A stretch of 64,000 nt of DNA from Dermacentor variabilis (lineage: Eukaryota > Arthropoda > Arachnida > Ixodida > Ixodidae), in contig NC_134573.1 in NCBI RefSeq assembly GCF_050947875.1, positions 35,961,115 to 36,025,114 of the forward strand, written 5' to 3'. Below, piece by piece: positions 32,347 to 43,800 of the stretch (position 1 is its first letter; each line of letters opens with the position of its first letter). The notes beneath the pieces were generated by a model. The model had not been told where the DNA came from and ran no database searches. It was given only the letters and a program-made list of their open reading frames with translations. A program made the position numbers and the translations under genes.

Positions 32347-32440
32347 GGTCGGTGCGCACCGGTGCGGTTGATCGAGGATGCAAGTGCTCACTAAGGCGCC
32401 CCGGTGCGCACCGGTGTGGGTGATCGAGGACGCCAATAGT
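32347..32440. repeat. GC-rich short tandem repeat, right part
   Basis: GGTGCGCACCGGTG recurs about 50 bp apart (about 32352 and 32403), each time followed by TTGATCGAGGA or GTGATCGAGGA. It continues the units found at 28065-28100 and is the target site of the 4.2-kb element. Confidence 0.65.
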
Positions 32441-32976
32441 ATGCGGCGACCAGAGCGGACACTCCCATAGCCGCCTGCGGCCGGCTTTGGCTCTCACCGC
32501 ACCTAGCGGAATCGGCGAAACGCAGCAGCCTCCAAGATGGTCGCGTACGCTGCCGAAACTCGGAGGCTCCAATTTCAGTTTCGTTTCTTGTATATTTTTT
32601 GTTGTGATCCATAGCTTTGCTTAAATCGCGTGATTTCATGCAGGCGCTTGTGCCGCTGTTTATATGTTGTGACGATGAGCACGCAAAGGTGCTTAACTCA
32701 TGTTAGTTTCATTTAAATTCATATTTGCGGTTTCAAGCTGTAACTTAGAGCAACAATCATGCCAACAATTGAAGTAGAACTTTATCGCTTATGATATTGT
32801 ACGTCTAGTACCCCACGCCGAAAGGTGTATTGTAAATAAATGTGCCGTGTTCCTGAAATATAAATGAACTTGCTCCACAGTCAAGAACACGAAAATAGCA
32901 GACAACAATTTATTGCAGCAAGATTGTAAGAGGCAGACACATGAAAACGGGAAGAAACAGCGAAATGCAAGTAATA
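32441..32976. other. Unassigned stretch
   Basis: I see no gene, RNA or repeat end that I can support. The base composition shifts from GC-rich (to about 32560) to AT-rich. Confidence 0.35.
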
Positions 32977-33142
32977 CGGGTGTCGCACGGCGCACTTTTA
33001 AACGCGATCAAGCCCAATCCGATTTGAATTTCTCAGTCACGACTGGTTCTTTTGCACAGGCTGCGCGATGGCCCCAATATCAGTCGAGAATTTCAATCCG
33101 GATCGGACTTGTTCGCGATCGCAAGTGGTCGTGTGACACCGG
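32977..33142. mobile_element. 166-bp foldback MITE (GGTGTC family)
   Basis: The left end CGGGTGTCGCACGGCGCAC and the right end (read inward CCGGTGTCACACGACCAC) are inverted repeats. They stay alignable for about 60 bp each, so almost the whole element can fold back. TA lies outside both ends (32975-32976 and 33143-33144). Related copies lie at 12339-12430 (half) and 61835-61998. There is no coding capacity. Confidence 0.78.
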
Positions 33143-33144
33143 TA

Positions 33145-34055
33145 TAATGGAGAATAGTTGAAAATGAATGGCGTGATGGCAGTAAATTTGCACAAGCAAA
33201 ACACATAGAAGATGTGTTGCAACTATCCAGATAATGAAAAAGAAAACTGCAAATACACGACAGCAAATAATTTCCTTAAAATGGGATTGTTTTAGAGGGA
33301 AAGAAAAATATGACGTTTTTCTTGCACTTCTGCGAAGGAAGGTGAATTAGGGCAGCAAAATTATGTGAATGGTAGCGTGCCGAAATAAAATGGCTGCAAA
33401 AGTAATTGAGCACGCACCAAAATCTTCATCTCGAATGTGTAAGCCAGTGTGTCCGTCATTAAAGAGCTGCAATTAAGCACTTTGTGTTCGGGGGCTTCAC
33501 CTGCTGCACTTCGAAGCCTTGCAATCGTCTTCTGTTACTTGGAATTTGCCCTTGAGTATGCGTGATGTACTTTGGCTGTGCAGTGTACTTTGAGGAAATG
33601 GTGGAGATTCCTGCAATACGTAGAATGACAGACAGAAGGCAAGCAATACTGGAGGCTTCAAAGCTATTGAATGTAGACGCTACGTTCCTTCGTATAAGCA
33701 ATATTGGAGCCTGCAAAGCTTTATAGTGGAGATGCTGCGTTCGTTCATGCAATGCGTATTTTTTTTGTTACGGAAGCACTGTTATAAAGCCTAAGAAACA
33801 AGGAACTTTCTACGGTGACGACTTCATACACAATTAAAATATGAGGACACGTATTTTCAGCCCAATGCAGAACAGCTAACAACGCTCGAGCGCACATAGC
33901 CTGCTACAGAGTTAGGGAGAGAGCGCATTATTGCCATACTGCAAATATTGCATGTGTACCACTTAGAAATAACTACATTTCTTTTGCAGAAGTAGAGCAC
34001 CATACTTTTTCAGCAGTCGCCGCGCGTATCACAAAGCTCTCGGCCCCGAATGGCA
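33145..34055. other. Unassigned AT-rich stretch
   Basis: Only short frames without recognisable motifs are present. A segment near 33650-33740 (ATTGGAGCCTGCAAAGCTTTA versus ACTGGAGGCTTCAAAGCTATT, about 60 bp apart) looks like a small diverged duplication. Confidence 0.35.
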
Positions 34056-35141
34056 TTTTTTTTATTCAAGTACCCTAAAGGCCCATGCGGGCATTACATA
34101 GGGGTGTTACGATGAATTGGTTATATGTACAGTATACGCGTTTACACAGATAATGCATGCTACAATAAAAAGAACACAAGCGGAAAAACAGGAAAACAAA
34201 CAAAAAGAAACCAGTAAGAGCAATACAATGACCCCGTCCTAAACGGTGAAGATACACATAGATTTAAACTGGGTGTTACACAAAATCAACGTAACTTGGT
34301 CACTTTATACAAGAAAAAATACTTGATAAAAACGTACGCATACCAGCAGATACTGCATGAAACAACGAACAGCACAAGCAGAACAAAGTTTATGCAGTAC
34401 AAGTGACCCTGCGCTAATACAGAACAAAACCATTTGCGTAAGGAACATCAAAATATTGTGAGGGAAAAAAATACAACGCGCGCAACAACAGAGTGATGCC
34501 TATAAGAAATGAGCAAGAGAATACTATGTTAGTACGTTAAAATACTGTTTTAGTTTTGCTAGAAAATCATCGTGACTTAGAGCTGATACGATTTCATGTG
34601 GTAACATATTCCAATGATATATCGCGAGAAAGAGGGGCGAGTGTCTCAAGAAGTTAGTGCGCGCCAGAACGGGCTGCACTTTAAAGGAATGATCAAGGCG
34701 AGGGAAGATACGATGGGCGGGCCTGATGTGGCGTGCGCTGAAAGACGACCTGCAGTGATATAACTTGTGAAAATGGGAAAGAAGTCCTATCAGCCTTCGA
34801 TTTTCCAGCGAGGGGAGATTTAGAGACATTTTAATGTTAGTGATGCTAGACATTCGAGAGTAATTTTTCGTGATGAAGCGGGCTGCTCTGTTTTGGACCG
34901 ACTCGAGCTTGTTTATGAGGTACGATTGATGCGGATTCCAAATAAAAGACGCGTACTCCATTTTCGAACGAACTAGTGTCGTATAGGCTAATAATTTAGT
35001 GGACTTGTTTGCCGAGTAAAGGTTACGCCTAATGTAGCGAAGGGTTTTACAAGCGCTGCTAGTAATCGCATCGATGTGATGATTCCATGAAACGTTTGAA
35101 GATAAATGAATTCCCAAATATTTTATTGTTTGCGCATGTGC
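34056..35141 (-). mobile_element. 5'-truncated CR1/L2-like LINE 3' end
   Basis: On the minus strand the C-terminal part of a reverse-transcriptase protein is open from about 35141 to the stop at 34524, with QTIKYLGIHLSSNVSWN, KLLAYTTLVRSKMEYAS, LESVQNRAARFITKNYS and a terminal HWNMLPHEIV block. About 460 bp of 3' UTR follow, ending in GGGTACTTGAATAAAAAAAA. The catalytic YADD part is missing, as expected of 5' truncation. The upper end joins satellite sequence at AAGGAGCCTGG. The clade call (CR1/L2-like) is tentative. Confidence 0.8.
34524..35141 (-). pseudogene. RT thumb/C-terminal region of the truncated LINE
   Basis: About 205 codons remain open with no internal stop. Content matches the post-catalytic region of LINE reverse transcriptases (YLGIHLSS..., NRAARFI...). 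Reading further upstream enters the satellite in frame, but those codons are satellite, not LINE. Without the palm domain the product would be inactive. Confidence 0.75.
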
Positions 35142-37261
35142 AAGGAGCCTGGTGGTGGTCTCGTGCGGACGATGCCCTCTCGGTGAGCGCATATTTCCCC
35201 CCTCATCTTTTAAGAGATTCTACACATACAAGCATTGGTCTCGCAAACCAGATTTATTTCAAGGGAATTTTCCACGTCTCAATTATTTCTCTCGTCGTAT
35301 TCGAGTGCTCATTGCCGTGTTATAGTTTGTTAACGAAGCTTCCCCTCAAGTCTAAATATTGTAAGGCAGTTTGTCGTGTGCGTATCATGGCCACGCATGC
35401 TTATATCGCCTTTCCGTTTCTCTACCACGGTTGCGCCTTAAAACCACGGCGCTGCAAGTTTGCTTTCTTTTCCTTCCCTCTTCTCCGCCCTTAAACTGGC
35501 TCTCTTAACTACTACACGCAGAGGCAAGAAACAGCGCGCGCTTTAGATACTATAGATGAGATGAATATTTACAATTATTATTAGGGTTATAATTATATTC
35601 GAGTGCTGATTGCCGTGTTATAGTTTGTTAACGAAACTACCCCTCAATTCTAAATATTGTAAGGCAGTTTGTCGTGTGCGTATCATGGCCACGCATGCTT
35701 ATATCGCCTTTCCGTTTCTCTACCACGGTTGCGCTTTAAAACCACGGCGCTGCAAGTTTGCTTTCCTTTCCTTCCCTCTTCTCCGCCCTTAAACTGACTC
35801 TCTTAACTACTACACGCAGAGACAAAGAAACAGCACGCGCATGCGATCGCATAGATGAGATGAATACATATATATAGAAAAGCATCAGTCATAGCTCTCG
35901 AAGTATAATATAATATAATATAGAATAGCTCTCGAAGATAGCTATTCCGGCGGCTAGCTTCCCACGCTATGCGTGCCGTCCTCGCACCTGTTAAAACTTT
36001 TCCTAGACGCTAGAATTATACTATTCCTACGCAACCTTGAGCGATCGGAAAGCGCGTTTTCCACGCCTGGCCGGCGGAGAGGGGGGGCTTCGTTCCGGCC
36101 GCGAAGCTCTCCACATCCCCGTAAGGAGCCTGGTGGTGGTCTCGTGCGGACGATGCCCTCTCGGTGAGCGCATATTTCCACCCTCATCTTTTACGAGATT
36201 CAATACATACAAGCATTGGTCTCGCAAACCAGATTTATTTCAAGGGAATTTTTCCACGTCTCAATTATTTCTCTCGTCGTATTCGAGTGCTCATTGCCGT
36301 GTTATAGTTTGTTAACGAAGCTTCCCCTCAAGTCTAAATATTGTAAGGCAGTTTGTCGTGTGCGTATCATGGCCACGCATGCTTATATCGCCTTTCCGTT
36401 TCTCTACCACGGTTGCGCCTTAAAACCACGGCGCTGCAAGTTTGCTTTCTTTTCCTTCCCTCTTCTCCGCCCTTAAACTGGCTCTCTTAACTACTACACG
36501 CAGAGGCAAGAAACAGCGCGCGCTTTAGATACTATAGATGAGATGAATATTTACAATTATTATTAGGGTTATAATTATATTCGAGTGCTGATTGCCGTGT
36601 TATAGTTTGTTAACGAAACTACCCCTCAATTCTAAATATTGTAAGGCAGTTTGTCGTGTGCGTATCATGGCCACGCATGCTTATATCGCCTTTCCGTTTC
36701 TCTACCACGGTTGCGCTTTAAAACCACGGCGCTGCAAGTTTGCTTTCCTTTCCTTCCCTCTTCTCCGCCCTTAAACTGACTCTCTTAACTACTGCACGCA
36801 GAGACAAAGAAACAGCACGCGCATGCGATCGCATAGATGAGATGAATACATATATATAGAAAAGCATCAGTCATAGCTCTCGAAGTATAATATAATATAA
36901 TATAGCATAGCTCTCGAAGATAGCTATTCCGGCGGCTAGCTTCCCACGCTATGCGTGCCGTCCTCGCACCTGTTAAAACTTTTCCTAGACGCTAGAACTA
37001 TACTATTCCTACGCAACCTTGAGCATTCGGAAAGCGCGTTTTCCACGCCTGGCCGGCGGAGAGGGGGGGCTTCGTTCCGGCCGCGAAGCTCTCCACATCC
37101 CCGTAAGGAGCCTGGTGGTGGTCTCGTGCGGACGATGCCCTCTCGGTGAGCGCATATTTCCCCCCTCATCTTTTAAGAGATTCAATACATACAAGCATTG
37201 GTCTCGCAAACCAGATTTATTTCAAGGGAATTTTCCACGTCTCAATTATTTCTCTCGTCGT

Positions 37262-37838
37262 ATTCGAGTGCTCATTGCCGTGTTATAGTTTGTTAACGAA
37301 GCTTCCCCTCAAGTCTAAATATTGTAAGGCAGTTTGTTAAGTGCGTATCATGGCCACGCATGCTTATATCGCCTTTCCGTTTCTCTACCACGGTTGCGCC
37401 TTAAAACCACGGCGCTGTAAGTTTGCTTTCTTTTCCTTCCCTCTTCTCCGCCCTTAAACTGGCTCTCTTAACTACTACACGCAGAGGCAAGAAACAGCGC
37501 GCGCTTTAGATACTATAGAGGAGATGAAAATTTACAATTATTATTAGGGTTATAATTATATTCGAGTGCTGATTGCCGTGTTATAGTTTGTTAACGAAAC
37601 TACCCCTCAATTCTAAATATTGTAAGGCAGTTTGTCGTGTGCGTATCATGGCCACGCATGCTTATATCGCCTTTCCGTTTCTCTACCACGGTTGCGCTTT
37701 AAAACCACGGCGCCGCAAGTTTGCTTTCCTTTCCTTCCCTCTTCTCCGCCCTTAAACTGACTCTCTTAACTACTACACGCAGAGACAAAGAAACAGCACG
37801 CGCATGCGATCGCATAGATGAGATGAATACATATATAT
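37262..37838. repeat. Example of the two internal submodules of a monomer
   Basis: In this representative monomer the first submodule begins at 37262 and the second at 37560. Both run ATTCGAGTGCT(C/G)ATTGCCG, then ATCATGGCCACGCATGC, then TTCTCCGCCCTTAAACTG, then a GATGAGATGA word. They differ at scattered fixed positions (for example GAAGCTTCCCCTCAAGTC versus GAAACTACCCCTCAATTC). An ancestral duplication preceded array growth. Confidence 0.9.
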
Positions 37839-40800
37839 AGAAAAGCATCAGTCATAGCTCTCGAAGTATAATATAATATAATATAGAATAGCTCTCGAAG
37901 ATAGCTATTCCGGCGGCTAGCTTCCCACGCTATGCGTGCCGTCCCCGCACCTGTTAAAACTTTTCCTAGACGCTAGAACTATACTATTCCTACGCAACCT
38001 TGAGCGATCGGAAAGCGCGTTTTCCACGCCTGGCCGGCGGAGAGGGGGGGCTTCGTTCCGGCCGCGAAGCTCTCCACATCCCCGTAAGGAGCCTGGTGGT
38101 GGACTCGTGCGGACGATGCCCTCTCGGTGAGCGCATATTTCCCCCCTCATCTTTTAAGAGATTCAATACATACAAGCATTGGTCTCGCAAACCAGATTTA
38201 TTTCAAGGGAATTTTCCACGTCTCAATTATTTCTCTCGTCGTATTCGAGTGCTCATTGCCGTGTTATAGTTTGTTAACGAAGCTTCCCCTCAAGTCTAAA
38301 TATTGTAAGGCAGTTTGTTGTGTGCGTATCATGGCCACGCATGCTTATATCGCCTTTCCGTTTCTCTACCACGGTTGCGCCTTAAAACCACGGCGCTGCA
38401 AGTTTGCTTTCTTTTCCTTCCCTCTTCTCCGCCCTTAAACTGGCTCTCTTACCTACTACACGCAGAGGCAAGAAACAGCGCGCGCTTTAGATACTATAGA
38501 TGAGATGAATATTTACAATTATTATTAGGGTTATAATTATATTCGAGTGCTGATTGCCGTGTTATAGTTTGTTAACGAAACTACCCCTCAATTCTAAATA
38601 TTGTAAGGCAGTTTGTCGTGTGCGTATCATGGCCACGCATGCTTATATCGCCTTTCCGTTTCTCTACCACGGTTGCGCTTTAAAACCACGGCGCTGCAAG
38701 TTTGCTTTCCTTTCCTTCCCTCTTCTCCGCCCTTAAACTGACTCTCTTAACTACTACACGCAGAGACAAAGAAACAGCACGCGCATGCGATCGCATAGAT
38801 GAGATGAATACATATATATAGAAAAGCATCAGTCATAGCTCTCGAAGTATAATATAATATAATATAGAATAGCTCTCGAAGATAGCTATTCCGGCGGCTA
38901 GCTTCCCACGCTATGCGTTCCGTCCCCGCACCTGTTAAAACTTTTCCTAGACGCTAGAACTATACTATTCCTACGCAACCTTGAGCGATCGGAAAGCGCG
39001 TTTTCCACGCCTGGCCGGCGGAGAGGGGGGGCTTCGTTCCGGCCGCGAAGCTCTCCACATCCCCGTAAGGAGCCTGGTGGTGGTCTCGTGCGGACGATGC
39101 CCTCTCGGTGAGCGCATATTTCCCCCCTCATCTTTTAAGAGATTCAATACATACAAGCATTGGTCTCGCAAACCAGATTTATTTCAAGGGAATTTTCCAC
39201 GTCTCAATTATTTCTCTCGTCGTATTCGAGTGCTCATTGCCGTGTTATAGTTTGTTAACGAAGCTTCCCCTCAAGTCTAAATATTGTAAGGCAGTTTGTT
39301 GTGTGCGTATCATGGCCACGCATGCTTATATCGCCTTTCCGTTTCTCTACCACGGTTGCGCCTTAAAACCACGGCGCTGCAAGTTTGCTTTCTTTTCCTT
39401 CCCTCTTCTCCGCCCTTAAACTGGCTCTCTTAACTACTACACGCAGAGGCAAGAAACAGCGCGCGCTTTAGATACTATAGATGAGATGAAAATTTACAAT
39501 TATTATTAGGGTTATAATTATATTCGAGTGCTGATTGCCGTGTTATAGTTTGTTAACGAAACTACCCCTCAATTCTAAATATTGTAAGGCAGTTTGTCGT
39601 GTGCGTATCATGGCCACGCATGCTTATATCGCCTTTCCGTTTCTCTACCACGGTTGCGCTTTAAAACCACGGCGCCGCAAGTTTGCTTTCCTTTCCTTCC
39701 CTCTTCTCCGCCCTTAAACTGACTCTCTTAACTACTACACGCAGAGACAAAGAAACAGCACGCGCATGCGATCGCATAGATGAGATGAATACATATATAT
39801 AGAAAAGCATCAGTCATAGCTCTCGAAGTATAATATAATATAATATAGAATAGCTCTCGAAGATAGCTATTCCGGCGGCTAGCTTCCCACGCTATGCGTG
39901 CCGTCCCCGCACCTGTTAAAACTTTTCCTAGACGCTAGAACTATACTATTCCTACGCAACCTTGAGCGATCGGAAAGCGCGTTTTCCACGCCTGCCCGGC
40001 GGAGAGGGGGGGCTTCGTTCCGGCCGCGAAGCTCTCCACATCCCCGTATGGAGCCTGGTGGTGGTCTCGTGCGGACGATGCCCTCTCGGTGAGCGCATAT
40101 TTCCCCCCTCATCTTTTAAGAGATTCAATACATACAAGCATTGGTCTCGCAAACCAGATTTATTTCAAGGGAATTTTCCACGTCTCAGTTATTTCTCTCG
40201 TCGTATTCGAGTGCTCATTGCCGTGTTATAGTTTGTTAACGAAGCTTCCCCTGAAGTCTAAATATTGTAAGGCAGTTTGTTGTGTGCGTATCATGGCCAA
40301 GCATGCTTATATCGCCTTTCGGTTTCTCTACCACGGTTGCGCCTTAAAACTACGGCGCTGCAAGTTTGCTTTCTTTTCCTTCCCTCTTCTCCGCCCTTAA
40401 ACTGGCTCTCTTAACTACTACACGCAGAGGCAAGAAACAGCGCGCGCTTTAGATACTATAGATGAGATGAATATTTACAATTATTATTAGGGTTATAATT
40501 ATATTCGAGTGCTGATTGCCGTGTTATAGTTTGTTAACGAAACTACCCCTCAATTCTAAATATTGTAAGGCAGTTTGTCGTGTGCGTATCATGGTCACGC
40601 ATGCTTATATCGCCTTTCCGTTTCTCTACCACGGTTGCGCTTTAAAACCACGGCGCTGCAAGTTTGCTTTCCTTTCCTTCCCTCTTCTCCGCCCTTAAAC
40701 TGACTCTCTTTACTACACGCAGAGACAAAGAAACAGCACGCGCATGCGATCGCATAGATGAGATGAATACATATATATAGAAAAGCATCAGTCATAGCTC

Positions 40801-43800
40801 TCGAAGTATAATTAATATAATATAGAATAGCTCTCGAAGATAGCTATTCCGGCGGCTAGCTTCCCACGCTATGCGTTCCGTCCTCGCACCTGTTAAAACT
40901 TTTCCTAGACGCTAGAACTATACTATTCCTACGCAACCTTGAGCGATCGGAAAGCGCGTTTTCCACGCCTGGCCGGCGGAGAGGGGGGGCTTCGTTCCGG
41001 CCGCGAAGCTCTCCACATCCCCGTAAGGAGCCTGGTAGTGGTCTCGTGCGGACGATGCCCTCTCGGTGAGCGCATATTTCCCCCCTCATCTTTTAAGAGA
41101 TTCAATACATACAAGCATTGGTCTCGCAAACCAGATTTATTTCAAGGGAATTTTCCACGTCTCAATTATTTCTCTCGTCGTATTCGAGTGCTCATTGCCG
41201 TGTTATAGTTTGTTAACGAAGCTTCCCCTCAAGTCTAAATATTGTAAGGCAGTTTGTTGTGTGCGTATCATGGCCACGCATGCTTATATCGCCTTTCCGT
41301 TTCTCTACCACGGTTGCGCCTTAAAACCACGGCGCTGCAAGTTTGCTTTCTTTTCCTTCCCTCTTCTCCGCCCTTAAACTGGCTCTCTTAACTACTACAC
41401 GCAGAGGCAAGAAACAGCGCGCGCTTTAGATACTATAGATGAGATGAATATTTACAATTAATATTAGGGTTATAATTATATTCGAGTGCTGATTGCCGTG
41501 TTATAGTTTGTTAACGAAACTACCCCTCAATTCTAAATATTGTAAGGCAGTTTGTCGTGTGCGTATCATGGCCACGCATGCTTATATCGCCTTTCCGTTT
41601 CTCTACCACGGTTGCGCTTTAAAACCACGGCGCTGCAAGTTTGCTTTCCTTTCCTTCCCTCTTCTCCGCCCTTAAACTGACTCTCTTAACTACTGCACGC
41701 AGAGACAAAGAAACAGCACGCGCATGCGATCGCATAGATGAGATGAATACATATATATAGAAAAGCATCAGTCATAGCTCTCGAAGTATAATATAATATA
41801 ATATAGCATAGCTCTCGAAGATAGCTATTCCGGCGGCTAGCTTCCCACGCTATGCGTGCCGTCCTCGCACCTGTTAAAACTTTTCCTAGACGCTAGAACT
41901 ATACTATTCCTACGCAACCTTGAGCATTCGGAAAGCGCGTTTTCCACGCCTGGCCGGCGGAGAGGGGGGGCTTCGTTCCGGCCGCGAAGCTCTCCACATC
42001 CCCGTAAGGAGCCTGGTGGTGGTCTTGTGCGGACGATGCCCTCTCGGTGAGCGCATATTCCCCCCCCCATCTTTTAAGAGATTCAATACATACAAGCATT
42101 GGTCTCGCAAACCAGATTTATTTCAAGGGAATTTTCCACGTCTCAATTATTTCTCTCGTCGTATTCGAGTGCTCATTGCCGTGTTATAGTTTGTTAACGA
42201 AGCTTCCCCTCAAGTCTAAATATTGTAAGGCAGTTTGTCGTGTGCGTATCATGGCCACGCATGCTTATATCGCCTTTCCGTTTCTCTACCACGGTTGCGC
42301 CTTAAAACCACGGAGCTGCAAGTTTGCTTTCTTTTCCTTCCCTCTTCTCCGCCCTTAAACTGGCTCTCTTAACTACTACACGCAGAGGCAAGAAACAGCG
42401 CGCGCTTTAGATACTATAGATGAGATGAATATTTACAATTATTATTAGGGTTATAATTATATTCGAGTGCTGATTGCCGTGTTATAGTTTGTTAACGAAA
42501 CTACCCCTCAATTCTAAATATTGTAAGGCAGTTTGTCGTGTGCGTATCATGGCCACGCATGCTTATATCGCCTTTCCGTTTCTCTACCACGGTTGCGCTT
42601 TAAAACCACGGCGCTGCAAGTTTGCTTTCCTTTCCTTCCCTCTTCTCCGCCCTTAAACTGACTCTCTTAACTACTACACGCAGAGACAAAGAAACAGCAC
42701 GCGCATGCGATCGCATAGATGAGATGAATACATATATATAGAAAAGCATCAGTCATAGCTCTCGAAGTATAATATAATATAATATAGAATAGCTCTCGAA
42801 GATAGCTATTCCGGCGGCTAGCTTCCCACGCTATGCGTGCCGTCCCCGCACCTGTTAAAACTTTTCCTAGACGCTAGAACTATACTATTCCTACGCAACC
42901 TTGAGCGATCGGAAAGCGCGTTTTCCACGCCTGGCCGGCGGAGAGGGGGGGCTTCGTTCCGGCCGCGAAGCTCTCCACATCCCCGTAAGGAGCCTGGTCG
43001 TGGTCTCGTGCGGACGATGCCCTCTCGGTGAGCGCATATTTCCCCCCTCATCTTTTAAGACATTCAATACATACAAGCATTGGTCTCGCAAACCAGATTT
43101 ATTTCAAGGGAATTTTCCACGTCTCAATTATTTCTCTCGTCGTATTCGAGTGCTCATTGCCGTGTTATAGTTTGTTAACGAAGCTTCCCCTCAAGTCTAA
43201 ATATTGTAAGGCAGTTTGTTGTGTGCGTATCATGGCCACGCGTGCTTATATCGCCTTTCCGTTTCTCTACCACGGTTGCGCCTTAAAACCACGTCGCTGC
43301 AAGTTTGCTTTCTTTTCCTTCCCTCTTCTCCGCCCTTAAACTGGCTCTCTTAACTACTACACGCAGAGGCAAGAAACAGCGCGCGCTTTAGATACTATAG
43401 ATGAGATGAATATTTACAATTATTATTAGGGTTATAATTATATTCGAGTGCTGATTGCCGTGTTATAGTTTGTTAACGAAACTACCCCTCAATTCTAAAT
43501 ATTGTAAGGCAGTTTGTCGTGTGCGTATCATGGCCACGCATGCTTATATCGCCTTTCCGTTTCTCTACCACGGTTGCGCTTTAAAACCACGGCGCTGCAA
43601 GTTTGCTGTCCTTTCCTTCCCTCTTCTCCGCCCTTAAACTGACTCTCTTAACTACTGCACGCAGAGACAAAGAAACAGCACGCGCATGCGATCGCATAGA
43701 TGAGATGAATACATATATATAGAAAAGCATCAGTCATAGCTCTCGAAGTATAATATAATATAATATAGAATAGCTCTCGAAGATAGCTATTCCGGCGGCT

